A stretch of DNA of 64,000 nucleotides from Halarcobacter bivalviorum. Lineage in GTDB: Bacteria > Campylobacterota > Campylobacteria > Campylobacterales > Arcobacteraceae. Made by a program: the position numbers and the translations under genes. Below the pieces are notes generated by a model that searched no databases, had not been told where the DNA came from, and saw only the letters and a program-made list of their open reading frames with translations. Positions 18,470-26,655 of the stretch are shown here, piece by piece. The DNA lies in assembly GCF_003346815.1 (NCBI RefSeq), contig NZ_CP031217.1, positions 2,232,001 through 2,296,000 of the forward strand, given 5' to 3'. Each line of letters begins with the position of its first letter. Within the stretch, counting starts at the first letter, position 1.

Positions 18470-19564
18470 ATGGATAATTACGAATATTCAGAGTTATTAA
18501 AACTATTAAATAAAAAGCTTGAAAATATTAAAAATATTTTAAAGCCTGAAGAGTTAAAAAAACGATTAAAAGAGATTGAAGAATTAGAATCTCAACAAGA
18601 TTTTTGGAATAATGTTGAAACTGCTACTAAAATTGGTATTGAAAAAAATAGATTATTAAGTTCTTTAAGTAAATTTAATAAAGCAAATGAAGCATTATCA
18701 GGAACTAATGAACTTTATGAATTGGCAACAGATGATAATGATGAAGATACTTTAGAACTTCTTTTTGAAGAAGCGAAAGAGTTAGAAACTATTATTAAAT
18801 CAACAGAAATTGCAGTTATGCTTAGTTCAGAAGATGATTCTTCAAATGCAATAATTTCTATTCATCCAGGAGCAGGAGGAACAGAATCTCAAGATTGGGC
18901 TTCAATTCTTTATAGAATGTACTTAAGATGGGCAGAAAGACAAAACTTTAAAATAGAAGTACTTGATTATCAAGATGGAGAAGAAGCAGGAATAAAAGAT
19001 GTTTCTTTTATTATTAAAGGTGAAAATGCCTATGGATACTTAAAAGCAGAAAATGGTATTCATAGACTTGTAAGAATTTCACCTTTTGATTCAAATGCTA
19101 AAAGACATACTTCTTTTGCATCTGTTATGGTAAGTCCTGAAATAGATGATAATATTGATATTGAAATAGAAGATAAAGATATAAGAATAGATACATATAG
19201 AGCAAGTGGTGCTGGTGGTCAACATGTTAATAAAACTGAATCTGCCATTAGAATTACTCATATTCCTACAAATATTGTAGTTCAATGTCAAAATGATAGA
19301 TCTCAACATAAAAATAAAGCTAGTGCGATGAAAATGTTAAAATCTAGACTTTATGAATTAGAGTTAGAAAAACAAAATGCAGAAAAAAATGGAACAGAAA
19401 AAAGTGAAATTGGATGGGGACATCAAATTAGATCATATGTTTTACAGCCTTATCAGCAAGTAAAAGATAATAGAAGTAATATTGGTTATTCTAATGTTGA
19501 AGCTATCTTAGATGGAGATATTACAAAAATAATTGAAGATGTTTTAATTTCTCAAAAGAGTTAA
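18470..19564 (+). CDS. prfB: Peptide chain release factor 2
   Basis: Recognises UGA and UAA stop codons and triggers peptide release. 364 residues. The SPF tripeptide that reads the stop codon is in [11 protein letters not shown], and the catalytic GGQ is in [15 protein letters not shown]. The frame is continuous from ATG 18470. The programmed +1 frameshift with an in-frame UGA near codon 26, known from E. coli prfB, is absent, so that form of autoregulation is not used here. Confidence 0.97.
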   Translation: MDNYEYSELLKLLNKKLENIKNILKPEELKKRLKEIEELESQQDFWNNVETATKIGIEKNRLLSSLSKFNKANEALSGTNELYELATDDNDEDTLELLFEEAKELETIIKSTEIAVMLSSEDDSSNAIISIHPGAGGTESQDWASILYRMYLRWAERQNFKIEVLDYQDGEEAGIKDVSFIIKGENAYGYLKAENGIHRLVRISPFDSNAKRHTSFASVMVSPEIDDNIDIEIEDKDIRIDTYRASGAGGQHVNKTESAIRITHIPTNIVVQCQNDRSQHKNKASAMKMLKSRLYELELEKQNAEKNGTEKSEIGWGHQIRSYVLQPYQQVKDNRSNIGYSNVEAILDGDITKIIEDVLISQKS

Positions 19565-19612
19565 TGTATATTTTTTTTACAACTTATAAACACTTTTTTA
19601 ATAACTTTTATA

Positions 19613-19618
19613 TATAAT
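19613..19618 (+). promoter_or_regulatory. -10 element for porin 2
   Basis: TATAAT in a TATATAATATAGG context, 30 bases before the ATG. The predicted leader is only about 24 bases and has none of the folded sequence seen before porin 1. Confidence 0.6.
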
Positions 19619-19648
19619 ATAGGTTCATTTAACACAAAAGGGACAAAA

Positions 19649-20794
19649 ATGAAAAAATTCGCAAAAATGAGTTTAGTTGCAGCATTAGCTGTAGCAGGAA
19701 CTGCTGCATCTGCACAACCTCTAGCAGAAGCAATCAAAAACGTAGATGTATCTGGTACAGTTGCGTATAGATACAATGATTATGAAGATCAAGCTAAAGG
19801 TGCTAAAGCTGATGCTAATAGCAGTAGTGCAACAAACAATTATAAAATTGCAGTAAACTTAAAATCAAAAGTAAATGATGATATTACTGCAAATACAAGA
19901 TTTATTATTGGTTCAAAAACTGATGCTGCAAGCTTAGGAACATCAACTGATAGTGATGCAAATGTTGATTTAACACTTTCTGAGGTTAACTTCACATATA
20001 CAGGTGTTCAAGGTTTATCTGTAACATTTGGTAAACAAGGTATTGCAACTCCATGGACTGTATCAAGAGATGCTATGGGTGACGAGCAAACAGGAACTGG
20101 TATCCTTGCACAATATTCTGTAGGACCTGCAACTTTTGTTGGTGCATACTTTAATCAAACAAACTTTTCTCAAGCAGAAACAAGTGGTTTATTAAATACT
20201 GATGGTTCTGAAAATATTTATGTATTAGGAGCTGTAGCTTCTTTTGCTGGAATTACTTTAGATGCATTCTATGCTGATTTACAAGATATTTTTGACGCAT
20301 ATACAATTGGGTTAGCTGCATCTTATGATGTTGCATCAGTTAAACTTTCTCCATTTGCTAGATATTCTTCATTAGATTTAGATGAATCATCAAAAGATAA
20401 TGCATTATGGCAAGTTGGATTAAATGCACAATTAGGAATTTTCTCTGCTTTCGCTGCATATGGTGAGTCTGATGATGAGGGTGGAAATGTTTACATTGAT
20501 TCTGGTTCTCAAACAAATATGGATTACCACTGGAGAGTAACAGCTGACGGTTCAGCAGATACTGAATACTTATATGTTCATGCAACAGCAGATGTAACAG
20601 AAAAAGTAAATGTAGGTCTGTTCTATTCTCAAGCTGATTACAAAAAAGGTAATGATATTAACGAAGTATATGTTCAAGCAAAATACCAAATGTCTAAAAA
20701 CTTTGGAACTTACGTTAGATTTGGAGACTTAGATGTTGATAATTCAAACGAAGATGGAACAATGGGAAGAGTTCACGTACAATACTCTTTCTAA
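19649..20794 (+). CDS. Major outer membrane protein, porin 2
   Basis: Second MOMP-type outer-membrane porin, 381 residues. The signal peptide and first mature residues are nearly identical to porin 1 (41 residues with one change in the last few), and nucleotide identity is very high over the first 90 or so bases. After that the barrel sequence diverges strongly. It ends RVHVQYSF with terminal Phe. GGGACA precedes the start, and it has its own promoter and terminator. It looks like a tandem duplicate of porin 1 separated by the cytochrome and prfB, with the shared 5' end kept alike by selection or gene conversion. Confidence 0.9.
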   Translation: MKKFAKMSLVAALAVAGTAASAQPLAEAIKNVDVSGTVAYRYNDYEDQAKGAKADANSSSATNNYKIAVNLKSKVNDDITANTRFIIGSKTDAASLGTSTDSDANVDLTLSEVNFTYTGVQGLSVTFGKQGIATPWTVSRDAMGDEQTGTGILAQYSVGPATFVGAYFNQTNFSQAETSGLLNTDGSENIYVLGAVASFAGITLDAFYADLQDIFDAYTIGLAASYDVASVKLSPFARYSSLDLDESSKDNALWQVGLNAQLGIFSAFAAYGESDDEGGNVYIDSGSQTNMDYHWRVTADGSADTEYLYVHATADVTEKVNVGLFYSQADYKKGNDINEVYVQAKYQMSKNFGTYVRFGDLDVDNSNEDGTMGRVHVQYSF

Positions 20795-20819
20795 TAACTT
20801 CTTAATTTAAGTTATAAAC

Positions 20820-20853
20820 AAAAAAAGGTTAGGAGAAATCCTAACCTTTTTTT
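20820..20853. terminator. Bidirectional terminator between porin 2 and addB
   Basis: AAAAAAGGTTAGGA (20821-20834), loop GAAA, TCCTAACCTTTTTTT (20839-20853). The A-rich 5' arm and T-rich 3' arm let it serve porin 2 on the plus strand and the convergent addB operon on the minus strand. Confidence 0.9.
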
Positions 20854-20857
20854 ATGT

Positions 20858-20878
20858 CAAATTTGTAAACTTAAGAGA
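20858..20878. repeat. Vestige of the porin leader end
   Basis: CAAATTTGTAAACTTA followed by A-GAGA repeats 16453-16473 before porin 1 (16 bases identical, then one change, then GAGA). Here no porin gene follows. It may be a scar of a lost third porin copy or of recombination. Confidence 0.45.
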
Positions 20879-20932
20879 TAAGTATATTCTAACAAAATCT
20901 TTTAATCTAAATAAAATTAAACTGTATAAAAA

Positions 20933-23284
20933 CTATTCTTTATTACAAATTACTTTATATACACAATATTGACAAGTTTGATTATTCTCACATTTATCAA
21001 AAGAGACAGATGTTGTTTTAAATCCATTTATAATACTCTTTAAAAGCTCTAATTTTTCATTTAAAGCTACTTCTTCTAATAGTTTCATATTATATAAATC
21101 ATAATAAAAGGTATTAATATTATTAGAGTTATAAAGATTTTCTAAAGCTAAAAAATAAAATTCTAGTTGAAAATCTGTTGCATTTTCAAAAGTTCTTTTT
21201 GTAGAAATTTTTAGATTTGATGATGTTTTATAATCAATAACAAAATATTCATCTGCTAATACATCTATTCTATCTATCTTTCCTTGAAGTTTTACTCCCT
21301 CATATTCACAAAGAAAAGGTTTTTCTAAAGCAATTATCTTATACCCTTTTTCAAATCTTTTTTCTTCTTGCTCAATAAAATCTTTTAATTTTCTTTTCCA
21401 AATCTCTAAATCAAGATTTAAAAATGGATTCTCACTTCTATATTTATTAAATATTGATAATAAAGCCTCATAACCTCTCTTATCTTGCTTATAATACTCT
21501 TCTAAGCTATCATGCACAATATTTCCTAATTCATAGCCTCTTGGCTTTAAAGAGATATTATGCTCTTTTATTTTTAGAATATGATTTAGATAATATTTTC
21601 TTTTACACTCTAAAAACTCTTTTAATGAACTTGCACTCCAAATAAGTTTTGATAAGTCTATATCTAAGACAATATCTTCGTTAAAATGCTTTAAACTATT
21701 TTGTGAATAAAGTATATGTTTATATTCATTGTCATGTAGTTTTTCAGAAATTTTTATTTCAAACAATCTATTAGCAAATCTACTTATTTGGTCTGAATCA
21801 TTTTTTACAAAAGAGATAGCTACATTTTTTGAATTAGAAATCAATCTTTGATAATAATATTTTTGTAAGTCCTCTCTATCTTTTACAGTAGGTAGATTTA
21901 CTTTTTGTTTTAATGCCGATGATAAGAACTTATCTTTTAAACTTCTTTTAGGAATTAAGGACTCATTAAAATCACAAATTATAATTGCATCAAAATTAAT
22001 TAACCTACTTTCTAATAATCCCATTACAGTGATTTTACCTGAGTTTATATCATCAAGTGTTAAAGAAGATACTTTTTGAAAAAATATTTTAAAAGCATCC
22101 TTTAAAAGAATTGCCTGTTCTTGTGAAAAAATAAGTTTTTCATATCTAAAGCAGACTTCATCAAACTTTTCTAATAGCTCCCTATTCTCTTCTAAACTTC
22201 TTAAATATTCACAAATTTTATCAAACTTATCTTTTGTTAAAAATGACTTTGAGCTATTTGAAAAAATCTCATTATAAAATTCAAAATCTATATTTATATA
22301 TTCAAGGTTTTTAATAACTTTTATTTCATCATCAACTAAACTGCTATTTATTGCATCTAAAGTTTTATATAATCTAGTATCATAAATATCAATACCCATT
22401 GCATAGTTAAAGTACCCTTCATTATCAAATAGTCTTAAAACCTTAGCAAAACTCTCATCTGGTAAAATCAAGGCTATTTTAGAAGGATCAAGCCCTTTAT
22501 TAATAAATTCAACAACTGAATTCTTTATAAAAGCTATTTGATTTATTCTTGAAGAGAAGCCCTCTATTTTCAAACTGTCTAATTCTTCATTTAAAGATTC
22601 ACTTAGAACAATCTCTTTCTTTGATAAATTTATTAAATACTTCTTATCTGTTTCTAATTCAAAGCCATAATCTATAAATTTTTGTATTGATTTTCTATTA
22701 TATTCATTAGAAATAAACTCTATTTCTAAATCAACAATTTGAGAAATATCTTTTACAAGTTCAAATTCAAACTGAGTAAAATATCCTTCAAAAAATATCT
22801 TTATTTTTTTATATCTTTCAATAAAATCTCTATTTAAATTAAAAAATAGATGCATATTAATTCTATCTATTGCACTATTCTTTTCTAATATTTTTAAATA
22901 ATTTTTATAAATTTGAATTAAAATCTCTAAATGCTCTTCATAATATGAATAAGTATCTGCACTGGCAATTGATTCTATACTTACATTTTCACTTGAAATC
23001 TCTAAAAAAAATCTATATATATAATCACTTTGTTTTAAAAAAGAGTTGAAACTTGATGATATTCCTAAAGCTTTTAAATTTACATTTTTAACAGCTTCAT
23101 TTAAATATAAAAATCTTTGTTCTTCATCAATTATTTTTTTATTTTCAAAAAAAAGTGATTTTTTAAAAAACTCATCAATTGTGATGACTGTAGGTAAAAG
23201 AGTATTTGATAGTTTATCTTTATCAAAATACTCTCTTATTGATCTTGAAGTAGGTAATACTAATAAATTATTGCTCTGTAGCAT
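20933..23284 (-). CDS. addB: AddB-type exonuclease subunit (PD-(D/E)XK)
   Basis: Probable second subunit of an AddAB helicase-nuclease that processes double-strand breaks for recombination. 783 residues, similar to the short AddB of Campylobacter and Helicobacter. The N-terminal two thirds resemble an inactive helicase. The C-terminal nuclease has a KIDRID...FVIDYKTSS core with the D-x-K. An iron-sulphur staple is indicated by the Cys in EFLECKRKYYL and the CQYCVYKVIC cluster at the end. Its ATG lies 17 bases inside the end of fixH without a good ribosome site, so translation is probably coupled. No addA is in the window. Confidence 0.82.
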   Translation of the reverse strand: MLQSNNLLVLPTSRSIREYFDKDKLSNTLLPTVITIDEFFKKSLFFENKKIIDEEQRFLYLNEAVKNVNLKALGISSSFNSFLKQSDYIYRFFLEISSENVSIESIASADTYSYYEEHLEILIQIYKNYLKILEKNSAIDRINMHLFFNLNRDFIERYKKIKIFFEGYFTQFEFELVKDISQIVDLEIEFISNEYNRKSIQKFIDYGFELETDKKYLINLSKKEIVLSESLNEELDSLKIEGFSSRINQIAFIKNSVVEFINKGLDPSKIALILPDESFAKVLRLFDNEGYFNYAMGIDIYDTRLYKTLDAINSSLVDDEIKVIKNLEYINIDFEFYNEIFSNSSKSFLTKDKFDKICEYLRSLEENRELLEKFDEVCFRYEKLIFSQEQAILLKDAFKIFFQKVSSLTLDDINSGKITVMGLLESRLINFDAIIICDFNESLIPKRSLKDKFLSSALKQKVNLPTVKDREDLQKYYYQRLISNSKNVAISFVKNDSDQISRFANRLFEIKISEKLHDNEYKHILYSQNSLKHFNEDIVLDIDLSKLIWSASSLKEFLECKRKYYLNHILKIKEHNISLKPRGYELGNIVHDSLEEYYKQDKRGYEALLSIFNKYRSENPFLNLDLEIWKRKLKDFIEQEEKRFEKGYKIIALEKPFLCEYEGVKLQGKIDRIDVLADEYFVIDYKTSSNLKISTKRTFENATDFQLEFYFLALENLYNSNNINTFYYDLYNMKLLEEVALNEKLELLKSIINGFKTTSVSFDKCENNQTCQYCVYKVICNKE

Positions 23285-23837
23285 CTGATTTTATGTATAA
23301 GTATCCTGTATCAGTTGAAGTTTTAAAATTAGCAGTAACATTCCAGTTCCCTTTTAGAGGCAACTCTAAATAAGTTACAAACTCTCCATTTTCTAATTTA
23401 AAATCTTCTGTTTTAAAATCCATAGTAAACTTATGGTTCGTTGGTCTTGAAATTCTAAAGTTAATCTCTAAATCATTAACAATATTTCCATCTTTATCTG
23501 TAACTAATACAGCAACTTTATTTTTACCTTTTACAAAACTATTTTTATGTAAAGATGTCTTTTCAATAACTCTTTGAGCTTTAAACATATCATCAATTAT
23601 TAAATCAAATTTTTTATCATCATTAAATACAATTTGAAAATTATATTTATTTGAAAAAGCTTTATTTGAATTAACAACATCATTAAAATGTTCATCTAAA
23701 TCTTGATAAGACTTTAAAAAAGTTTCATCTTCATGAACTGGAGTATTTACAGCTGAGTAAATTGTCCAAATAATCATTGAAAAAGTAAATGAAAAAAGAC
23801 CAATAAATAATAGAGGCCAAAAATTTCTTTTTTTCAT
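23268..23837 (-). CDS. fixH: FixH-like membrane protein
   Basis: 189 residues. One N-terminal membrane segment (NFWPLLFIGLFSFTFSMIIW, about 5-24) followed by a periplasmic beta-sandwich. FixH-family proteins act in cbb3 oxidase maturation; the KGKNKVAVLVTDKDGNIV...LEINFRISRPTN stretch and the late ELPLKGNWNVTANF fit that family. Context is strong: it lies downstream of ccoNOQP on the same strand. It overlaps addB by 17 bases. Confidence 0.72.
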   Translation of the reverse strand: MKKRNFWPLLFIGLFSFTFSMIIWTIYSAVNTPVHEDETFLKSYQDLDEHFNDVVNSNKAFSNKYNFQIVFNDDKKFDLIIDDMFKAQRVIEKTSLHKNSFVKGKNKVAVLVTDKDGNIVNDLEINFRISRPTNHKFTMDFKTEDFKLENGEFVTYLELPLKGNWNVTANFKTSTDTGYLYIKSDATEQ

Positions 23838-23848
23838 GAATTAGTTTC

Positions 23849-24475
23849 CTATTTTTTTCTTCTTAAAACTGCATACACATATAATAAAAGTCCTGCAACA
23901 ATTAATGAGTACATAAAGACTTTCCATACTGTTCCTGCAACTTTACCTGAACTTCCAATGCTACTTTCAAGTTTGATGTTTTTTGATTCAGCTACTGTAT
24001 CTGCTATTGCAGCATAACCATTCAAAATTGCAGCACTTGCTTTTGCAAAAGTTGAGTTCTTATCTTTTGAGGCAAGTAATGGTACAACATAACTATTTAA
24101 AATCTCATTTTTATCAACAACATTTTTTAAACTTGAAGATACAATTAAATTTACATGAGTATCTTCAACAGCCATACTTAATAAAACATATGGTTCAGCT
24201 AGATTACTTATAATATTTGATTCATACTCTTTAATATATTTAATTTTATCTTTTGTTGAGATATTAGCATCAAGACCTAAAGTACTTTTTGCATAAACAT
24301 AAATATTTACACCTAATTTAGAAAATGTTTCATTACCAATTTCATCTATTTTACCAATAGCTCTTTGGTCAATTAAACCATCATCACTTAAAACGAATTT
24401 GCTTGCATAAAGATTTGAAGATAAGAAAAGTAGCAGTGAAAAAACTGCTACTTTAATAAAGTTAAAATTTTTCAT
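23849..24475 (-). CDS. TPM-domain-like membrane protein in the cbb3 operon
   Basis: 208 residues. Signal peptide (about 1-24, ending LYA-SKF), a periplasmic domain with DDGLIDQRAIGKIDEIGNE and a NIYVYA strand that resembles the TPM domain (PF04536), then a C-terminal membrane helix (about 186-203) and RRKK tail on the cytoplasmic side. Function unknown; TPM proteins are linked elsewhere to photosystem or respiratory complex repair. ATG shares its A with the stop of the 30-codon ORF upstream (TAATG), so it belongs to the cco operon. Confidence 0.6.
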   Translation of the reverse strand: MKNFNFIKVAVFSLLLFLSSNLYASKFVLSDDGLIDQRAIGKIDEIGNETFSKLGVNIYVYAKSTLGLDANISTKDKIKYIKEYESNIISNLAEPYVLLSMAVEDTHVNLIVSSSLKNVVDKNEILNSYVVPLLASKDKNSTFAKASAAILNGYAAIADTVAESKNIKLESSIGSSGKVAGTVWKVFMYSLIVAGLLLYVYAVLRRKK

Positions 24476-24567
24476 TAACCTACATAAACTCTTGCTGAGT
24501 CAAAGAAAGATAAATATGCAGACAGTCCAGCTGCTGCTAATAATAAGATTCCAATAATTTTATCCAT
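24475..24567 (-). CDS. 30-residue single-span membrane protein
   Basis: A short frame starting MDKIIGILLLAAAGLSAYLS and ending FFDSARVYVG. Residues 4-21 are a hydrophobic helix. It has a good AGGAG site seven to eight bases before the ATG. It sits 12 bases after the DUF4006 gene, and its stop overlaps the next ATG by one base (TAATG). These translation signals and its place in the ccoNOQP operon support a real small protein, perhaps an accessory oxidase subunit like the CcoM peptide of Pseudomonas; that comparison is by size and context only. Confidence 0.7.
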   Translation of the reverse strand: MDKIIGILLLAAAGLSAYLSFFDSARVYVG

Positions 24568-24579
24568 TTTTATCTCTCC

Positions 24580-24825
24580 TTATTGAGGTTTACCAACAAG
24601 TTCATAGTGCTTTAAATTTTCAGTACTATTGAATTTTAAAGCATTTAAATCTTGATTGATTTTATAAAAATTTGTAGACTCATTTTGTTGAACTACAATC
24701 GCATTGTACGTTAGTACTCCTAAGATTGTTAGAAGTAAAACTGTTGCAATTAACATTCCTGTAATTCCATGAAGAAGAGAAAATAGTCCTCTTTCATTTT
24801 CATTCATTTGTGAATTTCCAGCCAT
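24580..24825 (-). CDS. DUF4006 family small membrane protein
   Basis: 81 residues. The segment ERGLFSLLHGITGMLIATV followed by LLLTILGVLTYNAIVVQQNE gives one transmembrane helix (about 22-43), then a polar tail. I recall this as DUF4006, a Campylobacterota-specific protein encoded after ccoP. ATG 24825 is one base after the ccoP stop. Its role in the cbb3 oxidase is not established here. Confidence 0.75.
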   Translation of the reverse strand: MAGNSQMNENERGLFSLLHGITGMLIATVLLLTILGVLTYNAIVVQQNESTNFYKINQDLNALKFNSTENLKHYELVGKPQ

Positions 24826-24826
24826 T

Positions 24827-25720
24827 TTACTCTCCTAAACTTCTAATATAAGCAGCAACTGCTTTTTCTTGAGTAGGATTTAATCTACCTTTAAATGAAG
24901 GCATCATACCAATTGTACCTTTTTTACCATTTTCTAAAACAGTAGCTACGATTGCATCATCATACTCAACAATGTTTGGACCAACATAAGCCATACCTTT
25001 ACCATCTGCACCGTGACAAGAAGCACATACTGCATATGCTGCTGGTTGCTCACCTTTAAATCCACCTGCTACATAAGAAGATACTGCATCAATATCTGCT
25101 TGCTCAGTTAACATCATTGGAGGCATACCTGCTGGATATACATCTGGGAAGTTATTTGCACCATTTGTAATTACATATGCAACTTGGTCTTTTGCCATTC
25201 TCTTAGTTAAATCATGTGCCTTTCCATTGATACCTTCAGCATCAACACCATGACAAGGTGCACATTGTACTAAGTATGTAGATTCACCCATTGCAACTAA
25301 AGTTTCATTAGATGGATTTTCCCATTTTGAAGCAAATCTAGCATTATACTCATTTACTTCTTCATTCCATTGACCAATTTGAGAGAACCCAGATGTTGGG
25401 TAACCAATTGTCCAGTACCAAAATAGCCAAACTAAAGTACCAATAAACGCTAATCCCCAACCAGTTGGAATAGGGTTTTTATACTCTCCGATACCGTCCC
25501 AGTTCTCTTCAGATAACTCACCACTCGCAGTATCATTTTTCATTTGATTAACATACTTTAATGCAACAAATACAGTAATAGTAATAATTGCAATAGCAGC
25601 TAACATCGTAAGGTCATTAATATAATCCTCACCAAAGCTAAAAGCATCACCAGCAACAATATATGTTCCTGAGATTAGAGCAATGATAAGAATAATACCA
25701 CCTATTACCATAGATTTCAT
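24827..25720 (-). CDS. ccoP: cbb3 cytochrome oxidase dihaem subunit CcoP
   Basis: Passes electrons from cytochrome c to CcoO/CcoN. 297 residues. Two membrane segments near the N-terminus (about 2-22 and 35-52), the GWGLAFIGTLVWLFWYWTIGYP region, and two c-type haem sites, CAPCH (about 153-157) and CASCH (about 232-236). One base separates it from ccoQ. Start ATG 25720. Confidence 0.96.
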   Translation of the reverse strand: MKSMVIGGIILIIALISGTYIVAGDAFSFGEDYINDLTMLAAIAIITITVFVALKYVNQMKNDTASGELSEENWDGIGEYKNPIPTGWGLAFIGTLVWLFWYWTIGYPTSGFSQIGQWNEEVNEYNARFASKWENPSNETLVAMGESTYLVQCAPCHGVDAEGINGKAHDLTKRMAKDQVAYVITNGANNFPDVYPAGMPPMMLTEQADIDAVSSYVAGGFKGEQPAAYAVCASCHGADGKGMAYVGPNIVEYDDAIVATVLENGKKGTIGMMPSFKGRLNPTQEKAVAAYIRSLGE

Positions 25721-25721
25721 A

Positions 25722-25946
25722 TTATTTCTCCTTCTCTTTATTCTTTTCTTCTTTATTTCTATCTTCGAGAGGATCAGACTCTATCGCATCATCGTGAACT
25801 AAGTTTGAATATTTTTCAAAATCCCTTTCACCCTTTTTATCTCTTCTATATATAGAAAAAGCATACGAATAAAACACAATGAATACTGCCAAGATTAGGA
25901 AAAATTTCGCATAACCTTGTATAGTAAGAAGAGTCTCTTGATCCAT
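25722..25946 (-). CDS. ccoQ: cbb3 oxidase small subunit CcoQ
   Basis: 74 residues with one N-terminal membrane helix (about 10-30) and a highly charged cytoplasmic tail rich in Asp, Glu, Arg and Lys. CcoQ stabilises the cbb3 complex in other bacteria. Identified by size, topology and position between ccoO and ccoP. Confidence 0.88.
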   Translation of the reverse strand: MDQETLLTIQGYAKFFLILAVFIVFYSYAFSIYRRDKKGERDFEKYSNLVHDDAIESDPLEDRNKEEKNKEKEK

Positions 25947-25955
25947 TTTAACCTC

Positions 25956-26639
25956 TTATTTTAAAGAATTTAAATATGCAATTAATGCAACAATTTCAGG
26001 AACTTGACCGTTTGCAACGGCATCTTTTACAGCTTGGTTTTTCATATCAGCAGCAATTGCTTTTGCATCTTCTTTAGCTTTTGCAATAGCGCTTTCATAA
26101 TTACCTAACTCTACATCAATTTTTCCATCACCATCTAAGTCTTGATCATATGGTGTTTTAAATACAGTTTTAACAGTAAATGCTTCTGCATAAGCAGTAT
26201 CTAAATCAGCTATATTAGTAAACTGATGTGGATATGCTGGCATAACAGTTCCAGGTACAACTGAAGCTGGATCCATCATATGTGTCTCATGCCAATCTGT
26301 TGTTCTATAGTTTCCAACTCTCATTAAATCTGGACCAGTTCTTTTTGATCCCCATAAGAATGGTCTATCATATGCATACTCACCAGATAATGAATACATA
26401 CCATATCTATCAGTCTCTGATTTAAATGGTCTAATTAACTGTGAGTGACAAGCATTACATGAATCTTTAATATATACTTGTCTTCCTGCTAACTCTAACA
26501 CACTGTATGGTTTAGTACCAACAGTTGGTCTAGCTTGTTTAGCAAAATCAGGAATAACTTCAATAATTCCTGCGAAAGAAATAAATACAAATACTAATAC
26601 CGCAAAGAAAAACGGTCTTTGTTCAAACCAATGAAACAT
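25956..26639 (-). CDS. ccoO: cbb3 oxidase monohaem subunit CcoO
   Basis: 227 residues. An N-terminal membrane anchor (about 10-28) is followed by a periplasmic cytochrome c domain with CNACH (about 58-62) and a methionine-bearing PGTVMPAYPHQ segment. FKSETDRYG and LRPLMRVG-like RTGPDLMRVGNYR are typical of CcoO. It follows ccoN by 16 bases with AGGAGG upstream of its start. Confidence 0.96.
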   Translation of the reverse strand: MFHWFEQRPFFFAVLVFVFISFAGIIEVIPDFAKQARPTVGTKPYSVLELAGRQVYIKDSCNACHSQLIRPFKSETDRYGMYSLSGEYAYDRPFLWGSKRTGPDLMRVGNYRTTDWHETHMMDPASVVPGTVMPAYPHQFTNIADLDTAYAEAFTVKTVFKTPYDQDLDGDGKIDVELGNYESAIAKAKEDAKAIAADMKNQAVKDAVANGQVPEIVALIAYLNSLK

Positions 26640-26655
26640 TATTACACCCTCCTTC

